Shown: positions 22,270 to 32,065, numbered from the stretch's first letter. The stretch: 34,589 bases of DNA from Pseudonocardia sp. (GCF_025465255.1 NZ_JAODNI010000205.1:1-34589); one strand, 5' to 3'. Notes: generated by a model not told the origin, from the letters alone. Numbers and translations are program-made.

Positions 22270-22569
22270 TCAGCTCACCCGGCCACCGAACACGTCGATG
22301 TCCTTGCTCTCCGCGGAGAGAGTGACGATCGCGCGTTTGGTGTCCTTGCGCTTGCCGTAGCCGGTCTTCGAACGCTTGCGCTTGCCCTGGCGGTTCAGCG
22401 TGTTGACGCTGAGCACCTTGACTCCGAAGACCTTCTCCACGGCAATCTTGATCTGGGTCTTGTTGGTGTCCGGCTTGACGACGAAGGTGTACTGGCGCTG
22501 ATCCAGCAGCCCGTAGCTCTTCTCCGACACAACCGGCGCGAGCAGCACGTCGCGCGGGTCGGGGATCAC
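22270..22569 (-). CDS. rplW: 50S ribosomal protein L23 (uL23)
   Basis: L23 docks trigger factor and SRP at the tunnel exit. The 99-aa protein shows PDPRDVLLAPVVSEKSYGLL, YTFVVKPDTNKTQIKIAVEK, VFGVKVLSVNTLNRQGKRKR and the end ESKDIDVFGGRVS. It begins at a GTG (22569) overlapping the rplD stop as GTGA. Confidence 0.97.
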   Translation of the reverse strand: MIPDPRDVLLAPVVSEKSYGLLDQRQYTFVVKPDTNKTQIKIAVEKVFGVKVLSVNTLNRQGKRKRSKTGYGKRKDTKRAIVTLSAESKDIDVFGGRVS

Positions 22570-23261
22570 TTGCTCTCCTCCTTCTCACGCTGCGACGACT
22601 CGGCGGCCTTCGACTTCCGGGTCGGCACCGCGACGGGGCCGGCGAGGAAGGTCTCGAGCGAGGCCGAGGTGAACAGCACGACGTCGTTGACGAGCACGTC
22701 GTAGGTGTTCAGCTGGTCCGGGGCGATGAGGTGCACGTCCGGCAGGTTGCGCAGGCTCAGCAGGTTCACCGAGTCGTCGCGGCCGACGACCGCGAGCACC
22801 TTGGTCCGGCCCTCGGGCAGGATCGCCGCGAGGATCGTCCGGGCGGACTTCGTCGAGGGTGTGTCGCCCTCGACCAGGCCGCTGACCACGTGCACCAGCC
22901 CGGCGCGGGCCCGGTCCGAGAGGGCGCCACGCAGGGCGGCGGCCTTCATCTTCTTCGGGGTCCGCTGGGTGTAGTCACGCGGTGTCGGGCCGTGGACGAC
23001 GCCACCGCCGGCGAACTGCGGGGCGCGGATCGAGCCCTGGCGGGCGCGGCCGGTGCCCTTCTGCCGGTACGGCTTCTTGCCACCGCCGCGAACCTCGCCG
23101 CGGGTCTTGGTGTCGTGCGTGCCCTGGCGGGCGGCGGCCAGCTGGGCCACGACCACCTGGTGCATCAGCGGGACGTTGGCGGACACGTCGAAGACGTGCG
23201 CGGGCAGCTCGACGCTGCCGCTCGCCTTGCCCTCGGGGGTCCTGACGTCGATCGTGCTCAT
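22566..23261 (-). CDS. rplD: 50S ribosomal protein L4 (uL4)
   Basis: L4 forms part of the peptide tunnel and in enterobacteria also represses the S10 operon. The 231-aa protein shows HQVVVAQLAAARQGTHDTKT, REVRGGGKKPYRQKGTGRAR within RGEVRGGGKKPYRQKGTGRA, QGSIRAPQFAGGGVVHGPTP, and a Ser/Lys/Glu-rich tail. The start shares one base with the rplC stop (TAATG). Confidence 0.97.
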   Translation of the reverse strand: MSTIDVRTPEGKASGSVELPAHVFDVSANVPLMHQVVVAQLAAARQGTHDTKTRGEVRGGGKKPYRQKGTGRARQGSIRAPQFAGGGVVHGPTPRDYTQRTPKKMKAAALRGALSDRARAGLVHVVSGLVEGDTPSTKSARTILAAILPEGRTKVLAVVGRDDSVNLLSLRNLPDVHLIAPDQLNTYDVLVNDVVLFTSASLETFLAGPVAVPTRKSKAAESSQREKEESK

Positions 23262-23917
23262 TACTTGCCACCACCCTTCGCGGCCGTCTTGACGACCACG
23301 AGGCCGCCCTTGGCGCCGGGGACCGCACCCTTGATCAGCAGCAGGCCGCGCTGGGCGTCGACCCGGTGCACGGTCAGGTTCTGCGTGGTCACCCGCGCGA
23401 CGCCCATGCGGCCGGCCATCCGGAGGCCCTTGAAGACCCGGCCCGGGGTGGCGCAGCCGCCGATGGAGCCCGGCGAGCGGTGCTTGCGCTGGGTGCCGTG
23501 CGAGGCGCCGAGGCCCTTGAACCCGTGGCGCTTCATGACACCCGCGGTGCCCTTGCCCTTCGTGGTGCCCACGACGTCGACCGTCGTGCCCACCTCGAAG
23601 ACCTCCGCGGTGATCTCCTGGCCGAGGCTGTACTCGGCGGCGTCGGAGGTGCGGAGCTCGACGGTGAAGCGCCGGGGGGTGACCCCGGCCTTCGCGAAGT
23701 GACCGGTCTCCGGCTTGTTCACCCGGCGCGGGTCCACAGCGCCGAACGCAAGCTGGACGGCGACGTAGCCGTCGGTCTCCTGGGAGCGGATCTGGGTCAC
23801 CACGTTGGGTCCGGCCTGGACCACGGTGACCGGAACGATCCGGTTGTTCTCGTCGAATACCTGGGTCATCCCGAGCTTGCGCCCGAGGATGCCGGTGATC
23901 TGCCTGTCAGTCGTCAT
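23261..23917 (-). CDS. rplC: 50S ribosomal protein L3 (uL3)
   Basis: L3 is an early-assembling protein reaching the peptidyl-transferase centre. The 218-aa protein reads TDRQITGILGRKLGMTQVFD, VTVVQAGPNVVTQIRSQETD, GVMKRHGFKGLGASHGTQRK and HRSPGSIGGCATPGRVFKG, the loop near the catalytic centre. The ATG at 23917 is preferred; an in-frame start 12 codons earlier would overlap rpsJ and adds no conserved residues. The gap to rpsJ is 13 nt. Confidence 0.97.
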   Translation of the reverse strand: MTTDRQITGILGRKLGMTQVFDENNRIVPVTVVQAGPNVVTQIRSQETDGYVAVQLAFGAVDPRRVNKPETGHFAKAGVTPRRFTVELRTSDAAEYSLGQEITAEVFEVGTTVDVVGTTKGKGTAGVMKRHGFKGLGASHGTQRKHRSPGSIGGCATPGRVFKGLRMAGRMGVARVTTQNLTVHRVDAQRGLLLIKGAVPGAKGGLVVVKTAAKGGGK

Positions 23918-23930
23918 CGTCTCGTCAGCC

Positions 23931-24236
23931 CTACTGGATGTTGACGTCGACACTGGCCGGGAGGTCGATGCGCATCAGCGCGTCGACCGTCTTCGGCGTC
24001 GGGTCGAGGATGTCGATGAGCCGCTTGTGAGTGCGCATCTCGAAGTGCTCGCGCGAGTCCTTGTACTTGTGCGGCGAGCGGATGACGCAGTACACGTTCT
24101 TCTCGGTCGGCAGCGGCACAGGCCCCACGACCCGGGCACCGGTGCGCGTCACAGTCTCCACGATCTTGCGAGCAGACGCGTCGATTGCCTCGTGGTCGTA
24201 GGCCTTGAGCCTGATGCGGATCTTCTGTCCCGCCAT
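23931..24236 (-). CDS. rpsJ: 30S ribosomal protein S10 (uS10)
   Basis: Small-subunit head protein that also acts with NusB in antitermination in other bacteria. The 101-aa product is standard: MAGQKIRIRLKAYDHEAIDA, VGPVPLPTEKNVYCVIRSPH, KYKDSREHFEMRTHKRLIDI and DALMRIDLPASVDVNIQ. First gene of the S10 cluster, with GAGGA about 12 bases before the ATG. The 490-bp gap upstream must hold its promoter. Confidence 0.98.
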   Translation of the reverse strand: MAGQKIRIRLKAYDHEAIDASARKIVETVTRTGARVVGPVPLPTEKNVYCVIRSPHKYKDSREHFEMRTHKRLIDILDPTPKTVDALMRIDLPASVDVNIQ

Positions 24237-24668
24237 GGTCGTGGGTCGTCCTCTTCTTCCTGCCGCTGCTTCACGGTTCTCCGGGTCGAGCCCCCCGTTC
24301 GGGAGCCCCGCATCGCCCGCACCTGCCCACCGGCCTCGGCGTCGCCGGCCACGTGTCTCCTCGACACGCTCCGGGCGCCGGTCACCGACCGCGGTCCGCG
24401 CTCTGTTCAGGTCTCACCCATGTGGGCCGGGGTCCGCCCGGATTCGCATCCGTTCGGTTCCTGTCCCACCCAGTGGGCTCCGGTCCACGAGGTCGGGCGT
24501 GTCGCCCTACTACTCGCACACCGGTCCCCCGGTTCACCGCTCCCCCCAGGGGGTTCGCTGTCAATCCGGGGCCGGCGCCGGCGGCGTGAGCACGGAGTCC
24601 CGGGAAACCCGGCTTCCGCGCGCTTGCCTCCGACGCGCAACCCGTCAAGGATGCCATACGTGTTTCAG
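24237..24668 (-). other. Gene-free leader and promoter region of the S10 operon
   Basis: No convincing gene lies between the tuf terminator and rpsJ. A perfect -35 hexamer TTGACA occurs on the minus strand (plus coordinates 24559-24564), but the -10 at 17-bp spacing is AGCGGT, a poor match. TAGTAG follows further down, at about 24510. A TTGACG at 24642-24647 also lacks a partner. The operon promoter is probably here, with a leader of up to 300 nt, but I cannot place it exactly. Confidence 0.4.
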
Positions 24669-24718
24669 GCACCCCCGACCGGGGTGCGGCCCGTGGACCA
24701 CGGGGGTCCACGGGCCGC
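24669..24718 (-). terminator. tuf terminator (two adjoining hairpins)
   Basis: A perfect 14-bp stem (GCGGCCCGTGGACC at 24686-24699, GGTCCACGGGCCGC at 24705-24718, 5-nt loop) begins 8 nt after the tuf stop. A second stem, GCACCCC/GGGGTGC (24669-24675, 24681-24687), follows at once and shares two bases with the first, so the two cannot form fully together. Good candidate for the end of the str operon. Confidence 0.75.
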
Positions 24719-24726
24719 GAAAGGTC

Positions 24727-25920
<1,194 letters not shown>

Positions 25921-25993
25921 TGCAGTGTCCTCCTGGACTTGATGTTCTTATCCGCCGTGCTGACGGCAGGTCTGGGGTTGGAACGGTCGTGCG

Positions 25994-26038
25994 GAGAGCC
26001 GGGCCGCGGACCCTACAGGGCCGCGACCCGGCGCTCTC
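25994..26038 (-). promoter_or_regulatory. Long imperfect hairpin between fusA and tuf
   Basis: Starting at the fusA stop codon, GAGA-GCCGGG (25994-26003) pairs with CCCGGC...TCTC (26027-26038), then CGCGG (26005-26009) with CCGCG (26021-26025), then CCC (26011-26013) with GGG (26018-26020) around a TACA loop. Possible attenuator or processing point that lets tuf be expressed at a different level from fusA. Confidence 0.5.
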
Positions 26039-28136
26039 ACTCGCCCGTCGCCTTGGCGATGATCTCCTTGGCCACGTTCGCCGGAACCTCGGCGTACGAG
26101 TCGAAGACCATCGTGTAGTTCGCCCGGCCCTGGGTCCGCGACCGGAGGTCACCGACGTAGCCGAACATCTCGGACAGCGGAACGAGCGCCTTGACGATGC
26201 GTGCGCCCGACCGCTCCTCCATGGCCTGGATCTGGCCACGGCGGGAGTTCAGGTCGCCGATCACGTCGCCCATGTAGTCCTCGGGCGTCGTGACCTCGAC
26301 GGCCATCATCGGCTCGAGGATGGCCGGGCTGGCCTGGCGAGCCGCCTCCTTGAGGGCGATCGAGCCGGCGACCTTGAAGGCCATCTCGGACGAGTCGACC
26401 TCGTGGTAGGCACCGTCGACCAGGGTCAGCTTGACCCCGACCAGCGGGTATCCGGCGAGGATGCCGTACTGCATGGCGTCCTGCGCGCCGGCGTCGACCG
26501 ACGGGATGTACTCCCGCGGGATACGACCACCGGTGACCTTGTTGTCGAACTCGTACAGCGCACCGTCCGCGGTGTCCAACGGCTCCAGGGTGATGATCAC
26601 CTTGGCGAACTGCCCCGAGCCACCGGTCTGCTTCTTGTGCGTGTAGCTGTACTTCTCGACGGGCCTGCGGATCGTCTCGCGGTAGGCGACCTGCGGCTTA
26701 CCGATGTTCGCCTCGACCTTGTAGTCGGACTTCATCCGGTTGACGAGCACCTCGAGGTGCAGCTCGCCCATGCCGGCGAGGATCGTCTGACCGCTCTCCT
26801 CGTCCAGGGAGACCTGGAACGTGGGGTCCTCTTCCGCGAGCTTCTGGATCGCGATGCCCAGCTTCTCCTGGTCGGCCTTGGTCTTGGGCTCGACCGCGAC
26901 CTGGATGACCGGGTCCGGGAAGGTCATCGACTCGAGGACGATCGGCTGCTGCGGGTCGCAGAGCGTGTCGCCCGTCGTCGTGTCCTTCAGGCCGATGACC
27001 GCGTAGATGTGGCCGGCCATGGCCTCGTCGACCGGGTTCTCCTTGTTGGCGTGCATCTGGAAGAGCTTCCCGATGCGCTCCTTGCGGTCCTTGGTCGAGT
27101 TCACGACCTGGGAGCCCGCGGCGACCCGGCCCGAGTAGACCCTGACGTAGGTGAGCTTGCCGAAGAACGGGTGCGCGGCGATCTTGAAGGCGAGGGCCGA
27201 GAACGGCTCGTCCTTGCTGGGCTTGCGGCTGGCCGGGGTCTCCCCGTCCGGCAGCGTGCCCTCGACCGGCGGCACGTCGTACGGCGACGGCAGGTAGTCG
27301 ATGACCGCGTCGAGCATGGGCTGGACGCCCTTGTTCTTGAACGCGGACCCGCAGAGGACCGGGTACGCCGAGCGGTTCGTGACGATCCGCCGGATACCGG
27401 TCTTGATCTGCTCGACCGTGAGCTCGTCGCCACCGAGGTAGGACTCCATCAGCGCGTCGTCGGTCTCGGCCACGGCCTCGACCAGCTTCTCGCGCCACTC
27501 GGCGACCACGTCGGCCATGTCCGCCGGGATCTCCTCGACGGCGTAGTCCTCGCCCTTCTGGACGTCGCCGCGCCAGGTGAGCGCCTGCATCTCGACCAGG
27601 TCGACGACTCCGATGAAGTCGTTCTCCGAGCCGATCGGGAGCTGAATCGGCAGCGGCTTGGCGCCGAGCCGGTCCTGGATGGTGCGGACCGTGAAGTAGA
27701 AGTCAGCGCCCAGCTTGTCCATCTTGTTGACGAAGCAGATGCGGGGAACGTCGTACTTCGTGGCCTGCCGCCAGACCTGCTCGGACTGCGGCTCGACACC
27801 TTCCTTGCCGTCGAAGACCGCGACGGCGCCGTCGAGGACGCGCAGCGAACGCTCCACCTCGACGGTGAAGTCGACGTGCCCGGGGGTGTCGATGATGTTG
27901 ATCTGGTGGTCTTTCCAGAAGCAGGTCGTCGCGGCGGACGTGATCGTGATGCCGCGCTTCTGCTCCTCCTCCATCCAGTCCATCGTCGCCGCGCCGTCGT
28001 GGACCTCACCGATCTTGTAGTTGATCCCGGTGTAGTACAGGATCCGCTCGGTGGTCGTGGTCTTGCCGGCATCGATGTGAGCCATGATGCCGATGTTGCG
28101 GACCTTGGTGAGGTCCGTCAGCACGTCCCGTGCCAC
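26037..28136 (-). CDS. fusA: Elongation factor G
   Basis: EF-G drives translocation after peptide-bond formation and, with RRF, ribosome recycling. The 699-aa protein has the standard five-domain length. The G domain shows AHIDAGKTTTTERILYYTG, the switch region WMEEEQKRGITITSAATTCF, DTPGHVDFTVEVERSLRVLD and NKMDK. Later domains show CGSAFKNKGVQPMLDAVIDY, LAEEDPTFQVSLDEESGQTI, GMGELHLEVLVNRM and GYPLVGVKLTLVDGAYHEVD. It lies 49 nt after rpsG. Confidence 0.98.
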   Translation of the reverse strand: MARDVLTDLTKVRNIGIMAHIDAGKTTTTERILYYTGINYKIGEVHDGAATMDWMEEEQKRGITITSAATTCFWKDHQINIIDTPGHVDFTVEVERSLRVLDGAVAVFDGKEGVEPQSEQVWRQATKYDVPRICFVNKMDKLGADFYFTVRTIQDRLGAKPLPIQLPIGSENDFIGVVDLVEMQALTWRGDVQKGEDYAVEEIPADMADVVAEWREKLVEAVAETDDALMESYLGGDELTVEQIKTGIRRIVTNRSAYPVLCGSAFKNKGVQPMLDAVIDYLPSPYDVPPVEGTLPDGETPASRKPSKDEPFSALAFKIAAHPFFGKLTYVRVYSGRVAAGSQVVNSTKDRKERIGKLFQMHANKENPVDEAMAGHIYAVIGLKDTTTGDTLCDPQQPIVLESMTFPDPVIQVAVEPKTKADQEKLGIAIQKLAEEDPTFQVSLDEESGQTILAGMGELHLEVLVNRMKSDYKVEANIGKPQVAYRETIRRPVEKYSYTHKKQTGGSGQFAKVIITLEPLDTADGALYEFDNKVTGGRIPREYIPSVDAGAQDAMQYGILAGYPLVGVKLTLVDGAYHEVDSSEMAFKVAGSIALKEAARQASPAILEPMMAVEVTTPEDYMGDVIGDLNSRRGQIQAMEERSGARIVKALVPLSEMFGYVGDLRSRTQGRANYTMVFDSYAEVPANVAKEIIAKATGE

Positions 28137-28186
28137 TGTCAGCTCTCTTCCCTCTTAGTGGAGGTTGGCGCGGACGATCGGGCCCG

Positions 28187-28657
28187 TCACCAGCGGTAGT
28201 GGGCGAAGGCCTTGTTGGACTCCGCCATCTTGTGCATGTCCTCGCGCCGCTTGACGGCGGCGCCGAGGCCGTTGCTCGCGTCGAGGAGCTCGTTCATGAG
28301 CCGCTCGACCATGGTCTTCTCACGGCGCTGGCCGGCGTAGCTGACCAGCCACCGCAGACCCAGGGTGGTCTGCCGCACTGCGCGGACCTCGACCGGGACC
28401 TGGTAGGTCGCGCCACCGACACGGCGGCTGCGGACCTCGAGGGCCGGCTTGACGTTGTCCAGCGCGCGCTTGAGCGTGACGACCGGGTCGGTGCCGGTCT
28501 TCTCGCGGGTGCCCTCGAGGGCGGCGTAGACGATGCGCTCGGCCAGCGAACGCTTGCCGTCCTGGAGCACCTTGTTCACCAGCTGCGTGACCAGCGGCGA
28601 GCTGTAGACCGGGTCGGAGACCAGCGGCCGCTTCGGAGCGGGGCCCTTGCGCGGCAT
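28187..28657 (-). CDS. rpsG: 30S ribosomal protein S7 (uS7)
   Basis: S7 starts assembly of the small-subunit head and lines the E site. The 156-aa protein begins MPRKGPAPKRPLVSDPVYSS and includes LVTQLVNKVLQDGKRSLAER, VKPALEVRSRRVGGATYQVP and the end HKMAESNKAFAHYRW. It starts 1 nt after the rpsL stop. Confidence 0.98.
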   Translation of the reverse strand: MPRKGPAPKRPLVSDPVYSSPLVTQLVNKVLQDGKRSLAERIVYAALEGTREKTGTDPVVTLKRALDNVKPALEVRSRRVGGATYQVPVEVRAVRQTTLGLRWLVSYAGQRREKTMVERLMNELLDASNGLGAAVKRREDMHKMAESNKAFAHYRW

Positions 28658-28658
28658 A

Positions 28659-29033
<375 letters not shown>

Positions 29034-29108
29034 GAACCGTCTACTTCTTCCCTTGGTGCTTCTCAGGTGTCTCGCCCGTGCGGCTGCTCGGGCGGGCAGG
29101 TCGTGCGC

Positions 29109-29148
29109 CGGGTTCCGGGGCCGGCGTGAACCGGCCCGCCGGAACCCG
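29109..29148 (-). promoter_or_regulatory. Long hairpin in the rpsL leader
   Basis: CGGGTTCC (29109-29116) pairs with GGAACCCG (29141-29148), then two G-C pairs, then GGCCGG (29119-29124) with CCGGCC (29131-29136), with a 2-nt bulge and a CGTGAA loop. The 16-pair stem lies about 75-115 nt before the rpsL ATG and inside the predicted transcript, so it may be an attenuator or stability element. Confidence 0.55.
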
Positions 29149-29382
29149 AGGTCGGGCGTGTCGCGCCCTGCACACTCCACGACGAGGTCATCTCGACTCC
29201 GGGGAGCGTCCAGGGTTCCCGCCGCCGGACGGACCCGATCGAGCGGCACGACGTCCCGGAGGGCGGGTACTGCGCGACCCGGAACCGAGAGGCACGCGGA
29301 TCGGCCCGACCGTGGCGTCCCGACCTGCGAGGATCTGGCGATCCACGAAGATCCGGACGCGCGCGAACGAGCGCAAGACCCA

Positions 29383-29412
29383 AGAATACTCGGCCCGTGC
29401 CACGAGGGTCAA
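29383..29412 (-). promoter_or_regulatory. Promoter of the str operon
   Basis: On the minus strand TTGACC (29412-29407) is followed after 18 bp by TATTCT (29388-29383), close to the TTGACA/TANNNT housekeeping consensus. Transcription would start near 29376, about 340 nt before rpsL. This is the best promoter match in the window. The rest of the 632-bp gap 29034-29665 holds the leader hairpin and the start region of the divergent gene; I see no coding sequence in it. Confidence 0.7.
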
Positions 29413-29652
29413 AACGGGTCCGACCAGGTCTTGCGAAGGTCCCCGCAGAGTGCCGTAGCCCGCCGCGGTGAGGCAAGGCGACTCACCCGCTCGCCGCAGC
29501 GTTTCTTCCGCTCGCCGTACGTCCGGAGCCGGGCTCCGTCCGTTCGACGCGCCCCGCCGACGCGGTGACCGCACCGGCCGGAGCGCGGGCCTGCTGGCCC
29601 GCGCGGGCCCGGAATGCCCCGACCGGGCTGTCCCGTGAGGACGTCACCTTGG

Positions 29653-29666
29653 TTACCGTCCGGTAA
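29653..29666 (+). promoter_or_regulatory. Perfect palindrome (operator-like) over the start of the fusion gene
   Basis: TTACCG-TC-CGGTAA is a perfect 6-2-6 inverted repeat ending on the A of the ATG at 29666. It contains TACCGT (29654-29659), which fits a -10 element six bases before the ATG, and no Shine-Dalgarno sequence is near, so the mRNA may be leaderless. A TetR-family repressor binding here would block transcription. No such regulator gene lies in this window. Confidence 0.5.
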
Positions 29667-32005
29667 TGCACCTCACGTTGCCGCGCCCCGTCGTCCGGGC
29701 GCTGGTACGGGCCACCGTCGCCCCCGTGCTGTCCCCACGGATCCCCGTGGGCGCGCAGCGACGACTGCTCGACCTGTCCGGCCGGGTGCTCCCGCTCCCC
29801 CGTGGGACCCGGAACACCTCGTCGTCCCTGGGTGGCGTCCCGTCCGTACGGGTCACCACCGCCGAGTCGACCGGCCCTCACGTCGTGCTGTTCCTGCACG
29901 GCGGCGGGTACACGACCGGTTCCCCGGCCTCGCACCTCGGGCTGGGCGCCGGCCTCGCCGAGGCGAGCGGAGCCCCCGTGCACCTGCTGCACTACCGGCG
30001 CGCGCCGGAGCACCCGTACCCGGCCGCGGTCGACGACGCGCACGCCGCTTTCCACGCCCTGGTGGAAGCAGGACAAGTACCTCAACGCATCGTCCTCGCC
30101 GGAGATTCCGCGGGCGCCGGGATCGCCGTGGCGCTGCTCCTCCGGCTGCGGGACGCCGGCGAGGAGCTGCCCGGCACCGTCGGCCTGATCTCGCCGTGGC
30201 TCGATCTCGACCTCACCGACCCCGCCGTCGCGGCGAACACGGGGCGGGACGCGATGCTCGACCCGCGCTGGCTCCGCCGGGCCGCCGTGGCCTACCGCGC
30301 GGGCAGCGACTCCCCGGGCCTGCGCCCGCTCGAGGCGGACCTGTCCAGGCTGCCGCCGCTGCACGTCGTCGCCGGGGCGGACGAGATCCTGGTCGGGGAC
30401 GCGGAACGGCTCGTCCGGGGTGTCGCGGCCGTCGGTGGCCGCGCCGATCTGCACGTCGCCCCCGGGATGTGGCACGACCACCTGGTCTTCGCCGGGCTCC
30501 TCGGGCAGGCGGCCGCGGACCTCCGCGCGCTCGGTGCGGCCCTGCGCGCCGACGTAGTGGCACGACGGCCGCGGGTCGCCGTCGTCGGGACGGGGTTCGG
30601 CGGGATCGGCATGGGCGCCGCGCTGCGCGCCGACGGCCTCACCGACACCACGCTGTTCGAGAAGGCCGACGGTGTCGGCGGCGTCTGGCGGGACAACACC
30701 TATCCCGGCGCGGCCTGCGACGTCCCCTCGCACCTGTACTCGTACTCCTTCGCGCCCGGCCGCGAGTGGTCCCGGCGGTTCGCCCCGCAGCCGGACATCC
30801 TGCGCTACCTGCGCCGGGTCACCGCCGAGCACGGGCTCGAGCCGGACCTGCGGCTGTACACGGAGATCACCGAGGCCCGCTTCGACGAGGAGCGGGCCGT
30901 GTGGCGGCTCGCCACGGGCGCCGGCGAGACCGTCGAGGCGGACGCCCTGGTCTCGGCCTGTGGTCAGCTCTCCCGTCCCGCCGAGCCGGACCTCCCCGGG
31001 CTCCCGTCGTTCCGCGGCCCGGTGTTCCACTCCGCGCGCTGGGATCACGACGTCGACCTGCGGGGGAAGCGGGTCGCCGTCGTCGGGACCGGCGCCAGCG
31101 CGATCCAGTTCGTGCCCGCGATCGCCGACGAGGTCGCGGCGCTGACCGTGTTCCAGCGCTCCGCGCCCTACCTGATCCCGAAGCCCGACCGCCGCTACGG
31201 CCCGCGCGCCCTGGCGCTGTTCCAGCGGTTCCCGATGTGGCGCACGGTGTCGCGCGGGTTCTGGGGCGCCTTCTTCGAGTTCGGGGCGCTGGGGCTCACG
31301 TCGGTCCGCGCGGCCGCCACCCCGTTCCGGCTCGCCTACGCCGCGCTCGTCCGCGCGCAACTCCCGGACCCCGAACTGCGGGCCCGGGTCGAGCCGGACT
31401 ACCCGGTGGGCTGCAAACGGATCCTCATCTCGTCGGACTGGTTCCGCGCCCTCGCGAAACCCCACGTCGACGTGGAGACCGCCGCGATCGCCGAGGTCAC
31501 GCCCGACGGCATCCGCACCGCCGACGGCGTCCTGCACCCGGCGGACGTGATCGTGTTCGGCACGGGCTTCCGCACCAACGACTTCCTGGCGCCGATGAAG
31601 GTGTTCGGCCGCGGCGGCGTGGAGCTCTCCGAGCAGTGGCGCGACGGGGCCCGCGCCCACCTCGGGATCACCGTGCCCGGCTTCCCCAACCTGTTCCTGC
31701 TCTACGGCCCGAACACCAACGTGGGCTCGGGATCGATCGTGCACATGCTGGAGTGCCAGATCCGGTACGTCCGCGAGGGGATCCGGCGGCTCGCGGCCGG
31801 TGTCCGCACGCTGGAGGTCCGGGAGGACGCCGCGACGGACTACGACGTCGAGATCCAGGACCGGCTCACCGGCAGCGTCTGGACCGAGTGCTCCAGCTGG
31901 TACCGCGACGCCGAGGGCCGGATCGTGAACAACTGGCCCGGCACGATGACGGAGTACCGCCGCCGCACCCGGACCTTCGACGCGGACAACTACCGCGCCG
32001 AGTAG
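29666..32005 (+). CDS. Fusion: alpha/beta-hydrolase esterase + Baeyer-Villiger-type flavin monooxygenase
   Basis: A 779-aa protein with two complete enzyme domains. Residues about 70-295 are a hormone-sensitive-lipase-type esterase: oxyanion HGGG (78-81), nucleophile GDSAG (Ser148), probable Asp239 in VAGADEILVGD and His270 in GMWHDH. Residues about 303-779 are a class B flavin monooxygenase: FAD-binding GTGFGG (308-313), the full Baeyer-Villiger fingerprint FRGPVFHSARWD (449-460) and NADPH-binding GTGASA (474-479). The expected chemistry is oxidation of a ketone to an ester (O2, NADPH), which the esterase half could then cleave to acid and alcohol. Substrate unknown. It is transcribed against its neighbours, between rpoC and rpsL, with its own palindromic control site and terminator. 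There is no internal stop or frameshift. Confidence 0.9.
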   Translation: MHLTLPRPVVRALVRATVAPVLSPRIPVGAQRRLLDLSGRVLPLPRGTRNTSSSLGGVPSVRVTTAESTGPHVVLFLHGGGYTTGSPASHLGLGAGLAEASGAPVHLLHYRRAPEHPYPAAVDDAHAAFHALVEAGQVPQRIVLAGDSAGAGIAVALLLRLRDAGEELPGTVGLISPWLDLDLTDPAVAANTGRDAMLDPRWLRRAAVAYRAGSDSPGLRPLEADLSRLPPLHVVAGADEILVGDAERLVRGVAAVGGRADLHVAPGMWHDHLVFAGLLGQAAADLRALGAALRADVVARRPRVAVVGTGFGGIGMGAALRADGLTDTTLFEKADGVGGVWRDNTYPGAACDVPSHLYSYSFAPGREWSRRFAPQPDILRYLRRVTAEHGLEPDLRLYTEITEARFDEERAVWRLATGAGETVEADALVSACGQLSRPAEPDLPGLPSFRGPVFHSARWDHDVDLRGKRVAVVGTGASAIQFVPAIADEVAALTVFQRSAPYLIPKPDRRYGPRALALFQRFPMWRTVSRGFWGAFFEFGALGLTSVRAAATPFRLAYAALVRAQLPDPELRARVEPDYPVGCKRILISSDWFRALAKPHVDVETAAIAEVTPDGIRTADGVLHPADVIVFGTGFRTNDFLAPMKVFGRGGVELSEQWRDGARAHLGITVPGFPNLFLLYGPNTNVGSGSIVHMLECQIRYVREGIRRLAAGVRTLEVREDAATDYDVEIQDRLTGSVWTECSSWYRDAEGRIVNNWPGTMTEYRRRTRTFDADNYRAE

Positions 32006-32016
32006 CCCGGAAACGA

Positions 32017-32065
32017 CGAACGGGGCCGAACACCGCCACGGGAGAGCGGTATCCGGCCCCGTTCG
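32017..32065 (+). terminator. Terminator of the fusion gene
   Basis: CGAACGGGGCCG (32017-32028) pairs perfectly with CGGCCCCGTTCG (32054-32065), and inside it ACCGC (32032-32036) pairs with GCGGT (32046-32050). It begins 11 nt after the TAG stop. It lies beside the rpoC terminator, forming a convergent pair. Confidence 0.7.

Noticed and set aside
24382..24711. Possible small proteins in the tuf-rpsJ gap (109 codons, minus strand).
   Set aside because: It begins inside the tuf terminator hairpin, has no ribosome-binding site and has an Arg/Pro/Gly-rich sequence with no recognisable features.
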